Positions 41,622-50,403 are shown, counted from the first letter of the stretch. The stretch is DNA of 64,000 bases from Paraburkholderia graminis C4D1M (GCF_000172415.1 NZ_ABLD01000006.1:310001-374000), one strand, 5' to 3'. Numbers and translations: made by a program. Notes: generated from the sequence alone by a model not told the origin.

Positions 41622-43787
41622 TTAGTCGACGCCGGCTTGCGATTGCTCCAGTTTAGCGCGCACGCGCGCGGCGAGTACTTCGGGAGAGAAGGGCTTTCTG
41701 ATCACTTCCATATCGGACGGTGTATCGCCCGGTGCATAGCCTGTGACGAGTATCACGGGCATCCGCGAATAACGCTGCCTCACCGACTCGGCGACCTGGC
41801 GGCCGTTCAGCGCGCCGGGCAGGGCGACGTCGCTGATCAGCAGATCGAAACGCGCGCCCGCATGCAGCAGCCGCAGCGCCGCGGCTCCGCTGTCGGCCTC
41901 GAGTACGCGATAGCCCTGTTCCCTCAATTGCTCGGCGGTAACTTCGCGGACGATCTCTTCGTCCTCGACGAGCATGATGGTTTTGCCGGGGCCAGTGCTG
42001 TGCTCTTCGACATCCTCGCGTTGCACCGAGGCCGGCATGTACAGGCGCACCGTTGTCCCTTTGCCGACGGCAGTTTGCATCTGCACGATTCCGCCGGACT
42101 GTCTGACGAAGCCGTATATCTGGCTCAGGCCGAGACCGACGCCCTGGCCCGAAGGCTTCGTCGTGAAGAACGGCTCGAACGCGTGCTCCATGATCTTTTG
42201 CGACATGCCGGTGCCCGTGTCGGATACCGCGATGCAGCAGTAGCGTCCGGGCAGCGCGTCCTCGAAGTCGGCCACCTCGGCTTCGTTCAGGATCACTTCG
42301 CTCGTGCTGATGGTGAGCCAGCCGCCGTCCGGCATCGCGTCGCGCGCATTCACGCACAGATTCCCGAGCGCGCTTTCCATCTGGTTCGGATCGCATTGCA
42401 CGAGCCACACGCCGTCGCCGAGTTTCAGCTCGACGTTGATGCTCGCGCCGACCACGCGGCGAATCATGTCCTCCATGTCGTGCGCGATCGCGTCGAGGCT
42501 GACGAGCCGCGGCTCGAGCGTTTGCTGGCGAGCGAACGCGAGCAGACGGTGCGTGAGAGTCGCGGCGCGCACCGCGCCTTTTTCCGCGCGCTCGACGAGC
42601 GTGACGACGTCGCTTGGGCGGCCTTGTTGCATGCGCACGCGAATCAGGCCGAGACAACTCATGATTGCTTGCAGCATGTTGTTGAAGTCGTGCGCGATGC
42701 CGCCTGTGAGCTGGCCGATCGCCTTCAGCTTTTCGCTGTGACGCAGACGTTCTTCCGCACGCGAACGTTCGCGCGCTTCCACATGCAGCGTGTCGAGTGC
42801 CTGCTGCAATTCGGCCGTGCGCTCGTACACGCGTCTTTCGAGTTCCTCGCCGCTGCGTTCCAGCGCTTCGCGTATGCGAGCCTGGTCCTCGATATCCGTC
42901 GATGTGCCGAGCCACGTCACCGTGCGTCCTTCGGGGCGCACCGGCCTCGCGTGCGTCTGAAACCAGCGGTACGCGCCGTCCGCGCGACGGATGCGATGCG
43001 CGACCGCATATTCGCCCTGCGCCTCGCTCGAAGTCCATGCCGCCATGGTGGCGTCGCGGTCCTCGGGATGAATCGCATCGAGCCATCCGAGACCGCGGCT
43101 GTTCTTCTCCGGCAGTCCGCTGTATTCGGTCCATTGCGGACTGTCCCAGGTGCGCTCGCCCGTGCTCGTGCAGGTGAACACCAGTTGCGGAATCTGCGTC
43201 GCCAGCATGCGGTAACGCTCTTCGCTTTCGCGCAGAGAGGTCGCGTGCTTGCGCGTTTCGGCGGCGATGCGAAGCCGTTCGACCGCAGCGGCGAGCAGGT
43301 TCGCGTAGGAGCGCAGGAACTCGGTGTCCACGTCGCTAAAGTCGCGCGGCTTGCGGCTGTCCACCTGCAGCACGCCATACGCGGGCCGGTCTTTTCCGCC
43401 AAGAATCACGACATTGATCAGCGCCTTCACGCCCGCATCGACGATGAACTGCGAGTAGCGGAAGCGCTTTTCATTGGCGATGTCGGGCGAGATCGCGGGC
43501 TTGCCGGTTTGCAGCGCATAGCCTTCGGACGAACCGCGCTCGGCGCGCGCCCTGGCCTCGCCGACGACGCCCGGCGGCCAGCCGACTCCCGCGCGCACGA
43601 CGAGCGTGACGCGGTCCTTCTGTAGTTCCATCACCTTCGCCATGTCGGTTTGCAGCGCTTCGGCCACGAGCCGGCAGGCCTCGGTGAGGATCTCGTCGAG
43701 ATCGTCGGAACGCAACGCAAGCTCGCCGAATCGCGCCAGAATCGCTTGCTGGTTGACAAGAATGGCTTCGCGGTCCGCAGTGCTCAC
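41622..43787 (-). CDS. Soluble hybrid histidine kinase: GAF-PAS-HisKA-HATPase-REC
   Basis: The 721-residue protein has a GAF domain (about 10-175), a PAS domain (about 190-310), a coiled-coil linker, H-box QLTGGIAHDFNNMLQ with His366, HATPase with N-box NLCVNARDAMPDGG and G box GQGVGLGLSQIYGFV, and a C-terminal receiver with phosphoacceptor Asp653 (LISDVALPG). No membrane helix is seen. It is related to the kinase at 32.5 kb in its catalytic half. Translation starts at GTG 43787 behind AAAGGATC; a (GCTT)4 microsatellite begins 13 bases before it. Confidence 0.93.
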   Translation of the reverse strand: MSTADREAILVNQQAILARFGELALRSDDLDEILTEACRLVAEALQTDMAKVMELQKDRVTLVVRAGVGWPPGVVGEARARAERGSSEGYALQTGKPAISPDIANEKRFRYSQFIVDAGVKALINVVILGGKDRPAYGVLQVDSRKPRDFSDVDTEFLRSYANLLAAAVERLRIAAETRKHATSLRESEERYRMLATQIPQLVFTCTSTGERTWDSPQWTEYSGLPEKNSRGLGWLDAIHPEDRDATMAAWTSSEAQGEYAVAHRIRRADGAYRWFQTHARPVRPEGRTVTWLGTSTDIEDQARIREALERSGEELERRVYERTAELQQALDTLHVEARERSRAEERLRHSEKLKAIGQLTGGIAHDFNNMLQAIMSCLGLIRVRMQQGRPSDVVTLVERAEKGAVRAATLTHRLLAFARQQTLEPRLVSLDAIAHDMEDMIRRVVGASINVELKLGDGVWLVQCDPNQMESALGNLCVNARDAMPDGGWLTISTSEVILNEAEVADFEDALPGRYCCIAVSDTGTGMSQKIMEHAFEPFFTTKPSGQGVGLGLSQIYGFVRQSGGIVQMQTAVGKGTTVRLYMPASVQREDVEEHSTGPGKTIMLVEDEEIVREVTAEQLREQGYRVLEADSGAAALRLLHAGARFDLLISDVALPGALNGRQVAESVRQRYSRMPVILVTGYAPGDTPSDMEVIRKPFSPEVLAARVRAKLEQSQAGVD

Positions 43788-43800
43788 GGCAAGATCCTTT

Positions 43801-43816
43801 GCTTGCTTGCTTGCTT
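43801..43816. repeat. Tetranucleotide repeat (GCTT)4 upstream of the GAF-PAS kinase
   Basis: Four perfect GCTT units, read AAGC on the coding strand, lie 13 bases before the GTG start and next to its ribosome-binding site. Repeat-number change would alter leader spacing. Confidence 0.85.
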
Positions 43817-43999
43817 GAGAAGAAGAAACCGGGCCGCCCGTACCGCGGCGGCCCTATAGATGGCAGCAGCCAGATTCATTCCTGACACGGCGAAAGAGTG
43901 CGTTTGCATGCGACGCTGCCACGCGACGTGTGAACGCGCGCGAGGAACGCGCGATGCTGCATCGTCTGCCACCCGATGACGAACCTCAAGGAGATGCAT

Positions 44000-44227
44000 A
44001 TGGCGTCCAATAGCAATTCGACCAGTTCCAACGGCGGTCCGATTCGCAAATTCATCGATGTCCAGAAGGCGCTGAAAGGCGCCTCGTATCCCGCCGACAA
44101 GGCGAGTCTGCTGGACACCGCAAAAGGCAACGGCGCCGACGACGAAGTGCTCGACGCGCTCGAACGTTTGCCGGAACAGGAGTACGGCAGTCCGGCGGAA
44201 GTCTCGAAGGGCGTGGGCAACGAGTGA
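44000..44227 (+). CDS. DUF2795 domain protein
   Basis: The 75-residue protein has the DUF2795 core IRKFIDVQKALKGASYPADK and LERLPEQEYGSPAEVSKGVG, a small helical domain widespread in bacteria, with unknown function and frequent presence in stress regulons. The first 13 residues are Ser/Asn-rich. ATG 44000 follows AAGGAGATG. A GC-rich hairpin follows the stop. Confidence 0.88.
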   Translation: MASNSNSTSSNGGPIRKFIDVQKALKGASYPADKASLLDTAKGNGADDEVLDALERLPEQEYGSPAEVSKGVGNE

Positions 44228-44233
44228 CCTCGC

Positions 44234-44262
44234 GCGGCCGCGGCGTGCAAGGCCGCGGCCGC
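44234..44262 (+). terminator. GC-rich hairpin after DUF2795 gene
   Basis: An 11-bp perfect stem (44234-44244 with 44252-44262) and 7-base loop lie just after the stop. No T tract follows. Confidence 0.55.
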
Positions 44263-44316
44263 TGTCAAATCTGCAAGCGACGGAACGAACTACAAGCAGC
44301 AACGGTTCGCGTTGCG

Positions 44317-44730
44317 TCATGTTTGTGAAAGCTCCGCAAGCATCACCGACAGCGTGCCCGCCTCGTTCTGCACGCCCGCATCGAGATTGATCGCGCCGGG
44401 CGTCTCGGTTTCGATTGCACGCAACAGACGCGGCGTGAACGACGCGCCGAAGCGCGCGATCATTGCATCGCGTGCGCTGTCTTTGGCTTCGATGAGTTCG
44501 CGCAATTCGTCGAGCGGCAAGCCGACGAACAGGTTCAGCGGATAAGGCGGCGCGTCGGCATCGCCTGAGTCCTGATTAGCCGCGCGAATGCGCAGGCCCG
44601 GCTGCAGATGCGCCGCGAATTCAGCCGTCACTTCGTAGTCAGGCGCAAAGTTGAGCGACGTCTTTGCCTCGCTCTCGAGAAAAGGCGCAACGCCTTCGAG
44701 GCGCGCAAGTTCTTCGTCGCTGAGCAGCAT
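44317..44730 (-). CDS. Uncharacterised protein
   Basis: The 137-residue protein is soluble with LSDEELARLEGVAPFLESEAKT, a middle beta segment and PLNLFVGLPLDELRELIEAKD. I recognise no family. ATG 44730 is preceded by AAAAGGAGAA; the open frame continues upstream without features. It diverges from the lipoprotein gene. Confidence 0.65.
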   Translation of the reverse strand: MLLSDEELARLEGVAPFLESEAKTSLNFAPDYEVTAEFAAHLQPGLRIRAANQDSGDADAPPYPLNLFVGLPLDELRELIEAKDSARDAMIARFGASFTPRLLRAIETETPGAINLDAGVQNEAGTLSVMLAELSQT

Positions 44731-44912
44731 GATCGGTTCTCCTTTTAGTGGCATCGCCAGATTTGCGGGCGAGACTAGCTTCCCAGCAAGCCGCTTGCCG
44801 CGGTCGCGTGCGACCTGTCGCGCATACGCGCGGGCATGAGCGATGCTGCGCGTGGCTGACATCGACTAACCCAAGCCGTGCCTTGCGCGACGGCGAACCG
44901 AACGGTGCTACC

Positions 44913-45170
44913 ATGCATTCGAATCTGAAAGGCGCGTTGCTGGCCGTATCGATTGCCGCGTTGGCAATGGGCGCGTCCGGCTGCAAGAAGGTGGACGACG
45001 CGAACAAGGACACCACGAGTTCCGCCAGCAGCGGTGTGATGAGCAATTCGGCGGGCGCGAATGGAACGAGCGGTGAGAGCGACGCCGCGAAACGCGCGAG
45101 CGATACGGCGGCGGCCGGTGCTTCGGGCCAATCGGGCAGCGCGGCGTCCGCGGCCTCCGGGAGTCAATAA
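44913..45170 (+). CDS. Putative small lipoprotein
   Basis: The 85-residue protein has a signal-peptide-like start (MHSNLKGALLAVSIAALAMG) ending in ASGC, a plausible lipobox with Cys24, followed by a polar Ser/Ala/Gly/Thr-rich tail that is probably disordered. It would be anchored by lipid to a membrane in the periplasm. The ribosome-binding site is weak, so the start is somewhat uncertain. Function unknown. Confidence 0.68.
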   Translation: MHSNLKGALLAVSIAALAMGASGCKKVDDANKDTTSSASSGVMSNSAGANGTSGESDAAKRASDTAAAGASGQSGSAASAASGSQ

Positions 45171-45236
45171 CGCGTCGTCGTGTCAGTTAAATTGCAGGAG
45201 CGCCGCGCTCGGGCTCCGGTTTGCAAGGGACTTGTC

Positions 45237-45698
45237 ATGAGTGAATCGACGCATCGGCCGTCATTGGGCGCGGCCGTCTATTACCAGGACCCGTTCGCCG
45301 CGCTCGAATGGCTCGAGCGGGCTTTCGGCTTCAAGCGGCAAATGGTGATTACCGACGACGCCGGGCAACTCGCTCATTCGGAAATGCGTTTCGGCGATAG
45401 CTACGTGATGATCAGCCGCGAATGGTCGGAAGACTCCGTGAGTCCTGTATCGGTCGGCGGGAAGAATACGCAATCGGTGCACGTGCAACTAAGCGAAGGC
45501 ATCGACGAACATTGCGCCCGCGCGCGGGCCGAGGGCGCTGTCATCACGCGCGAGCCGGCGGATCAGTTTTATGGCGACCGTGTTTATGCGGCGCGCGATC
45601 CGGAAGGACATATCTGGAGTTTCGGGCAGACCGTGCGCGCCGTTTCGCGCGAAGAAGCGGAGCGCGTGAGCGGCTTGAAAATCGAAGGCTGGATATAG
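45237..45698 (+). CDS. VOC/glyoxalase-like family protein
   Basis: The 153-residue protein has two beta-alpha-beta-beta-beta modules: AAVYYQDPFAALEWLERAFG and SVHVQLSEGIDEHCARARAEG, ending in YAARDPEGHIWSFGQ, a typical VOC closing strand with a metal-ligand Glu/His position. It resembles PhnB/glyoxalase-like members of unknown substrate. ATG 45237 follows AAGGGA. A GNAT gene starts 6 bases after its stop, so the two are probably co-transcribed. Confidence 0.88.
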   Translation: MSESTHRPSLGAAVYYQDPFAALEWLERAFGFKRQMVITDDAGQLAHSEMRFGDSYVMISREWSEDSVSPVSVGGKNTQSVHVQLSEGIDEHCARARAEGAVITREPADQFYGDRVYAARDPEGHIWSFGQTVRAVSREEAERVSGLKIEGWI

Positions 45699-45704
45699 CG
45701 GGAT

Positions 45705-46280
45705 ATGCGTAACGAGCCTGAGATTAACCGCGCCGGTTTTGTTCCGATTCACATGCAACAACCGGCCGGCGTCAGTTTCCGTTTTGCAAAAGCGGACGAT
45801 GCAGAAACCATTCGCGCGATCGAATTCGAAGCGGGCGCGCGCTTCGCGAGCGTCGGCATGACCGGCATCGCGGATGCGCCGCCGATGAGCCTCTCTGTTG
45901 TCGAGCGCAAGATTGCGGCGCAGGAGATTATCGTCGCGGTGGATAGCGATGGAACGCGCGCCGGATTCCTGATGTTCGAGCCGCAACCGGCGCGCATCTA
46001 CATTCAGGAACTGGATGTATTGACCTCGCATGCGGGGCGGCGCATCGGCGCGGCGTTGATCGAAGAAATCGCGCAACTGGCGCGTTCGCGCGGGCTCATG
46101 CAGCTTGTTTTGTCGACGTATCGCGACGTGCCGTGGAATGCGCCGTATTACCGGCGACTCGGCTTCCGCGATATCGAAGAAGCCGAGCTTGATGACGCGC
46201 TGATTGCGCGGCGCGATGCGCACATTGCGCGAGGGCTTGATGAATCGAAGCGCGTTTTCATGCGACGCGATCTCGGTTGA
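45705..46280 (+). CDS. GNAT family N-acetyltransferase
   Basis: The 191-residue protein has a GNAT fold: FRFAKADDAETIRAIE start, IYIQELDVLTSHAGRRIGAA with acetyl-CoA-binding R-x-x-G-x-G equivalent (GRRIGAA), and NAPYYRRLGFRDIEEAEL. The substrate amine is unknown. A start at 45705 is used; an internal ATG at 45753 would drop the unconserved first 16 residues. It is probably co-transcribed with the VOC gene, and ends before a bidirectional terminator. Confidence 0.88.
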   Translation: MRNEPEINRAGFVPIHMQQPAGVSFRFAKADDAETIRAIEFEAGARFASVGMTGIADAPPMSLSVVERKIAAQEIIVAVDSDGTRAGFLMFEPQPARIYIQELDVLTSHAGRRIGAALIEEIAQLARSRGLMQLVLSTYRDVPWNAPYYRRLGFRDIEEAELDDALIARRDAHIARGLDESKRVFMRRDLG

Positions 46281-46318
46281 TGCGGTTTTTGACGTGCACG
46301 CTTTGCGCGACGCAGAGC

Positions 46319-46378
46319 AAAAAAAACGGCGGGCGTCGCCGGAGTTTTGCACATGCTCCGATGACACCCGCCGCTTTT
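46319..46378. terminator. Bidirectional terminator between GNAT and alkene reductase genes
   Basis: A 17-bp stem (46328-46344 with 46356-46372, three G-U pairs depending on strand) is flanked by eight A on the left and TTTT on the right. On the minus strand the A run becomes a T tract, serving the convergent alkene reductase. Confidence 0.85.
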
Positions 46379-46430
46379 CACTACATGTTTGCAGCAGCGA
46401 ATCTTCTTGCTTTACTGCTTATTCCACTGC

Positions 46431-47492
46431 TTATTCCACAGTCTCCAGCGCCGGATAATCCACATAACCCGTCTCGCCACGAGCGTAATACGTAGCCGGG
46501 TCCGGCTTGTTCAACGGCGCGTTCGTCGCAAAGCGGCGCACGAGGTCGGGATTCGCGATGAACAACTGGCCCCAGGCCACCGCGTCGGCTTCGCCTGCGT
46601 CGAGTACTTGCTGCGCGGTTTCCTTCGTGAACTTTTCGTTCGCGATGTACGGGCCGCCGAATTCCTTCTTCAACTGCGGGCCAAGGCGATCTTCGCCCAA
46701 CGCTTCGCGTGCGGCGATGAACGCGATCTTGCGCTTGCCGAGTTCGCGGGCCACATAGCCGAAGGTTGCCGCGGCATTCGAATCGCCCATGTCGTGCGAG
46801 TCGCGGCGCGGCGCGAGATGCACGCCCACGCGCTGTGCGCCCCACACGTCGATGCAGGCGTCGGTGACTTCGAGCAGCAGACGCGCGCGATTTTCGATCG
46901 GGCCGCCGTAGGCGTCGGTACGCTGATTGGTGCTGTCCTGCAGGAACTGGTCGAGCAGATAGCCGTTCGCGCCGTGCACTTCAACGCCGTCGAAGCCCGC
47001 TGCTTTCGCGTTTTCCGCGCCTTTGCGGAAGGCCTGAACGATGCCCGCGATTTCATCGAGTTCGAGTGCGCGCGGCGTCACATACGGACGCTCGGGGCGC
47101 ACGAGGCTCACGTGGCCTTTCGCGGCAATCGCGCTCGGCGCAACCGGCAACTCGCCGTTCAGGAACAGCGGATCGGAAATGCGGCCCACGTGCCACAGTT
47201 GCAGGAAGATCTTGCCGCCGGCAGCGTGCACGGCCTGCGTGACGAGCTTCCAGCCTTCTACCTGTTCCTGCGACCAGATGCCCGGCGTGTCGGCATAACC
47301 CACGCCCTGCGGCGTGACGGAAGTGGCTTCGCTGATGATGAGCCCTGCCGTTGCGCGCTCGGCGTAGTACTTCGCCATTAGCGCGTTCGGCACGCGGATT
47401 TCCTCCGCGCGCTGACGCGTGAGCGGCGCCATGATGATGCGGTTCGACAGCGTGAGGTCGCCAATTTGCAGCGGATCGAAAAGAGTCGGCAT
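46431..47492 (-). CDS. Old Yellow Enzyme family alkene reductase
   Basis: The 353-residue FMN TIM barrel uses NAD(P)H to reduce activated C=C bonds, nitro compounds or nitrate esters (NemA/XenA-B group). Visible motifs are APLTRQRA at the N-terminus, LQLWHVGRISDP, the substrate-binding VHGANGYLLDQFLQD with His and Asn, QRTDAYGGPIENRARLLLEV, and the C-terminal FIANPDLVRRF FMN-phosphate loop. An ArsR-like regulator gene lies 91 bases upstream on the same strand, a common arrangement for electrophile-inducible OYE genes. Confidence 0.95.
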   Translation of the reverse strand: MPTLFDPLQIGDLTLSNRIIMAPLTRQRAEEIRVPNALMAKYYAERATAGLIISEATSVTPQGVGYADTPGIWSQEQVEGWKLVTQAVHAAGGKIFLQLWHVGRISDPLFLNGELPVAPSAIAAKGHVSLVRPERPYVTPRALELDEIAGIVQAFRKGAENAKAAGFDGVEVHGANGYLLDQFLQDSTNQRTDAYGGPIENRARLLLEVTDACIDVWGAQRVGVHLAPRRDSHDMGDSNAAATFGYVARELGKRKIAFIAAREALGEDRLGPQLKKEFGGPYIANEKFTKETAQQVLDAGEADAVAWGQLFIANPDLVRRFATNAPLNKPDPATYYARGETGYVDYPALETVE

Positions 47493-47583
47493 AAATATTC
47501 ACCTTTGGCGGAGGCGCGGACGCCTTGCCGAAAAGAGTTGCGTGACAACAAGAAAGTGACGGAAAGCGGCGATGCCGGACGAC

Positions 47584-47901
47584 TCAGAGCTTTGAGTTCA
47601 TATGCTCGAGAAACGCCTGAATAACGGCCTCGTTGCGTTTGAAGAACACCCATTGCCCCACACGTTTCGACGTGACCAGTCCCGCGCGCTGTAACGCGGC
47701 GAGATGGGCCGACACGGTGGACTGCGAGAGCCCGCAGCGCGCGTCGATCTTGCCTGCGCATACGCCGTGGTCGAGCGGGAGTTCCTGGTCGGCGAAGTGC
47801 GCATGCGGCTCGCGCAGCCAGCCAAGAATCTCGCGACGCACCGGATTGGCGAGCGCCTTGTGTATCGCGTCGATGTCCGGCGCGATGGGGGTTCGTTTCA
47901 T
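47584..47901 (-). CDS. ArsR-family winged-helix repressor
   Basis: The 105-residue protein has the ArsR fold: AIHKALANPVRREILGWL, recognition helix GLSQSTVSAHLAALQRAGLV and wing VGQWVFFKRNEAVIQ. Cys residues at DHGVCAGKIDARCGL could sense electrophiles or metals. It probably represses itself and the downstream Old Yellow Enzyme gene. An inverted repeat ATATCG-8-CGATAT lies about 95 bases upstream of its start. Similar regulators next to OYE genes respond to quinones or N-ethylmaleimide-type compounds. Confidence 0.9.
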   Translation of the reverse strand: MKRTPIAPDIDAIHKALANPVRREILGWLREPHAHFADQELPLDHGVCAGKIDARCGLSQSTVSAHLAALQRAGLVTSKRVGQWVFFKRNEAVIQAFLEHMNSKL

Positions 47902-47995
47902 TCGTCAACTACCGTCATGCGGTTTCAATGAGCAGGCGCGCGGCGCGTTGATGCGTCGCGTTGCCTTACGTCTGCATCGCTACTGGACGAAGTAT

Positions 47996-48015
47996 ATATC
48001 GGATTTTGACGATAT
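47996..48015. promoter_or_regulatory. Inverted repeat, possible ArsR-like operator
   Basis: ATATCG (47996-48001) and CGATAT (48010-48015) form a perfect 6-bp palindrome with an 8-base spacer, in the AT-rich part of the gap between the LacI-type gene and the ArsR-like gene. It could be the operator of the latter. Confidence 0.4.
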
Positions 48016-48061
48016 GCGTTGAGGCACTACTGGGGGTGGGGGAATGGATGAGGGCCGCCTA

Positions 48062-49117
48062 TCAGGGCAGATTCTCGCGCAGCACGATGCTGAACTGCAC
48101 GGGCTTCACGTCGCTCATTGCATCGCGCTTGTCGCGCACGTTGCGGAAAATACGCAAACAGTTTCCTACCATGGCCTGCGGAGTCTGCGTGATCAATGCG
48201 TCCATGGTCCCGTCGATTAGCAAGGCTCGCGTGTCCGGCGTCAGCCCATGCCCGACGAAAAGAATCTTCTGTTCCGAGCGCGCTTCGACGATTGCGCGCG
48301 CCACGCCATCCGATCCGCCGCCACTGTTGTAAATGCCGGCGAGGTCCGGATGCTGCTCGAGCAGCCTGCGCGTCTGCATATAGTTGCGCTCGCTATCGTC
48401 CTGTCCTTCGCGGAGTCCGATGACGCGCACTTGCGGAAAGGTGGATTCGATCAGATGAAGAAAGCCGATCTCGCGTTCTTCATGTCCGCGATAGTTGAGG
48501 CTGCCCGCTAGCATTGCGATCTTTCCGCTCGGCCGAGGACCCATGAAACGACCGAGCAACAGTGCCGCGGTGCGTCCCGCCGAACGATTGTCGATGCCCA
48601 CGTAAGCGAGACGCCGCGCATTCGACAGATCCGAAATGAGCGTGATCGCGGGCACGCCTTGGTCGGCCAGCGCATTGACTGCATCGCGCACCACAGGATG
48701 CTCGAGCGCCATGAATACAACGCCATCCGCGCGTTGTCCGTAATGCAGCAGACGGTCGGCCAGTTCTTTAGGGTTGAAACTTTCGACGTAGTGCACGCGG
48801 CACTTCATGTCGAGCGCATTCCATTGATCGTGCGCGAAGTCGATATAGTCGCCCAGCATATGCAGATAGCGATTCGTGCCGGCGGGCAGCAGAAACGCGA
48901 TGCGCATGGGTCTGGAAGCGGCCGCAGCAGGCGCTTCCTGTGTGAGCAGATAGCCGAGTTGCGCGGCCGCCTCCAGCACACGCCGTGCGGTGACGGCGCG
49001 CACGCCTTCGCGCCTGTTGAGCACACGGTCCACCGTGGCAGTGGAGACGCCCGCAGCGCGCGCGATGTCCGGAATGCGGGCACGTGCGGCGGTGATGAGG
49101 TTAACCGGCTCGGCCAT
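48062..49117 (-). CDS. LacI family transcriptional regulator
   Basis: The 351-residue protein has a LacI helix-turn-helix: IPDIARAAGVSTATVDRVLNRR, where Asp replaces the usual Ser in the recognition helix, then a periplasmic-binding-type ligand domain (FLLPAGTNRYLHMLGDYIDF to LIDGTMDALITQTPQAMVGN). It should bind a sugar or sugar acid. It diverges from the TRAP transporter and RuBisCO-like cluster and most likely controls it; two near-identical 16-bp elements flank the shared promoter region. Confidence 0.92.
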   Translation of the reverse strand: MAEPVNLITAARARIPDIARAAGVSTATVDRVLNRREGVRAVTARRVLEAAAQLGYLLTQEAPAAAASRPMRIAFLLPAGTNRYLHMLGDYIDFAHDQWNALDMKCRVHYVESFNPKELADRLLHYGQRADGVVFMALEHPVVRDAVNALADQGVPAITLISDLSNARRLAYVGIDNRSAGRTAALLLGRFMGPRPSGKIAMLAGSLNYRGHEEREIGFLHLIESTFPQVRVIGLREGQDDSERNYMQTRRLLEQHPDLAGIYNSGGGSDGVARAIVEARSEQKILFVGHGLTPDTRALLIDGTMDALITQTPQAMVGNCLRIFRNVRDKRDAMSDVKPVQFSIVLRENLP

Positions 49118-49141
49118 AACCGTCCTTCGCAGATTGGAAGT

Positions 49142-49275
49142 CCATCAAAAACCATCAGGTTCGCGGTTTGACAGCGATTGCCGCGCACGCCTAGTCTTGC
49201 AGCTATCACACGACAACTCAACGCAGCCGATCGGAAGTCGGCGCGTTGCCAGCAGGTGATGATGTTTTTTGATGG
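49142..49275. promoter_or_regulatory. Two inverted 16-bp elements in the LacI/TRAP divergent promoter
   Basis: CCATCAAAAACCATCA (49142-49157) and TGATGTTTTTTGATGG (49260-49275) are inverted copies matching at 15 of 16 positions, 102 bases apart. Paired operators at such spacing fit DNA looping by a tetrameric LacI-type repressor. Confidence 0.55.
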
Positions 49276-49315
49276 ATTCGTCAGTCACATCAATTATAAG
49301 CAAGGAGACACTCAA

Positions 49316-50341
49316 ATGACCAACCTCGCGAGACGCGCATTGCTGCGTGCCGCAGCCGCCGCGCCGATGGCCGGCGCGCTCGGCTTTCCGGCGATTGTGC
49401 GTGCTGCATCCGGCCCGGAGTTCGTGTTCAAGTACGGCAATAACCTGCCGCTGACTCATCCATTGAACGTTCGGGCCCAGGAGGCGGCCAATCAGATCCG
49501 CGAGGCGTCGAAGGGGCGCATGGAGATCCGTATATTCCCGAACAACCAGCTCGGCGGCGATACGGACATGCTCGCGCAGGTGCGCAGCGGCGGCATTGAA
49601 ATGTTCACGCCCTCCGCACTCGTCGTATCGACGCTCGCGCCGTCGGTTGCGATCAACGCCGTTGGCTTTGCGTTCAACGACTACAACCAGGTGTGGGCCG
49701 CGATGGACGGCAAGCTCGGCGCTTATGTGCGCGCGGCGATGCAGAAGGCCGGACTGGAGTCGTTTGAAAAGATGTGGGACAACGGCTTTCGTCAGACGAC
49801 CACCAGCAACGGACCGATCACGAGCGCGCAGACCATGCGCGGACTGAAGATTCGTGTGCCGGTGAGCCCGCTCAGCATCGACATGTTCAAGGGGCTCGGC
49901 GCCGCACCGACCAGTTTGCAATTCAGCGAAGTGTATTCGTCGTTGCAAACACATATTGTCGATGCGCAGGAAAATCCGCTGCCTATCGTGCAGGTCGCAA
50001 AGCTCTACGAAGTGCAGAAGTACTGCTCACTGACGAATCACATGTGGGACGGCTACTGGTTCGTACTGAATCCGCGCGCATGGCAGCGTCTGCCGAAAGA
50101 CCTTCAAGGCATTGCGAGCGACGCGTTCAATCAGTGCGCGCTGAAGCAGCGCGACGATGTGCGCAAGCTCAACGACGCGGCGGTCGCCGATCTGCAAAGC
50201 AAGGGCCTTGCGATCAACCGGCCCGCGCCTGATTCGTTTCGCGCGGCGCTGCGTCAAGCGGGTTTCTACGCGCAATGGAAAGGCAAGTTCGGCAATGAGG
50301 CGTGGGACCTGCTCGAGCAATCGGTCGGCAAACTGGCCTGA
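49316..50341 (+). CDS. TRAP transporter substrate-binding protein (DctP family)
   Basis: The 341-residue periplasmic protein has an N-terminal export signal with a twin-Arg-like ARRALLRAAAAAP segment, then the DctP fold: FKYGNNLPLTHPLNVRAQEA, FPNNQLGGDTDMLAQVRSG, TMRGLKIRVPVSPLSIDMFKG with the conserved substrate-carboxylate Arg, and QEVYSSLQ-like SEVYSSLQTHIVDAQENPL. It delivers an organic acid or sugar acid to the membrane subunits. ATG 49316 follows AAGGAGACA. First gene of the plus-strand TRAP-VOC-RLP-kinase operon. Confidence 0.95.
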   Translation: MTNLARRALLRAAAAAPMAGALGFPAIVRAASGPEFVFKYGNNLPLTHPLNVRAQEAANQIREASKGRMEIRIFPNNQLGGDTDMLAQVRSGGIEMFTPSALVVSTLAPSVAINAVGFAFNDYNQVWAAMDGKLGAYVRAAMQKAGLESFEKMWDNGFRQTTTSNGPITSAQTMRGLKIRVPVSPLSIDMFKGLGAAPTSLQFSEVYSSLQTHIVDAQENPLPIVQVAKLYEVQKYCSLTNHMWDGYWFVLNPRAWQRLPKDLQGIASDAFNQCALKQRDDVRKLNDAAVADLQSKGLAINRPAPDSFRAALRQAGFYAQWKGKFGNEAWDLLEQSVGKLA

Positions 50342-50403
50342 TGCAACACCGCGCGGGCAAGCATCGGACGACGCGCGGCGCACGGCCGCGAGGAGATGGC
50401 AGT

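Noticed and set aside
41637..43625. 662-codon plus-strand frame opposite the GAF-PAS kinase
   Set aside because: Shadow of a clear kinase gene; composition typical of antisense frames.
41622..43787. Hybrid kinase as the direct partner of the ABC-receiver fusion
   Set aside because: Attractive but unsupported: they are 36 kb apart with no shared operator or operon; kept only as a hypothesis within the fusion finding.
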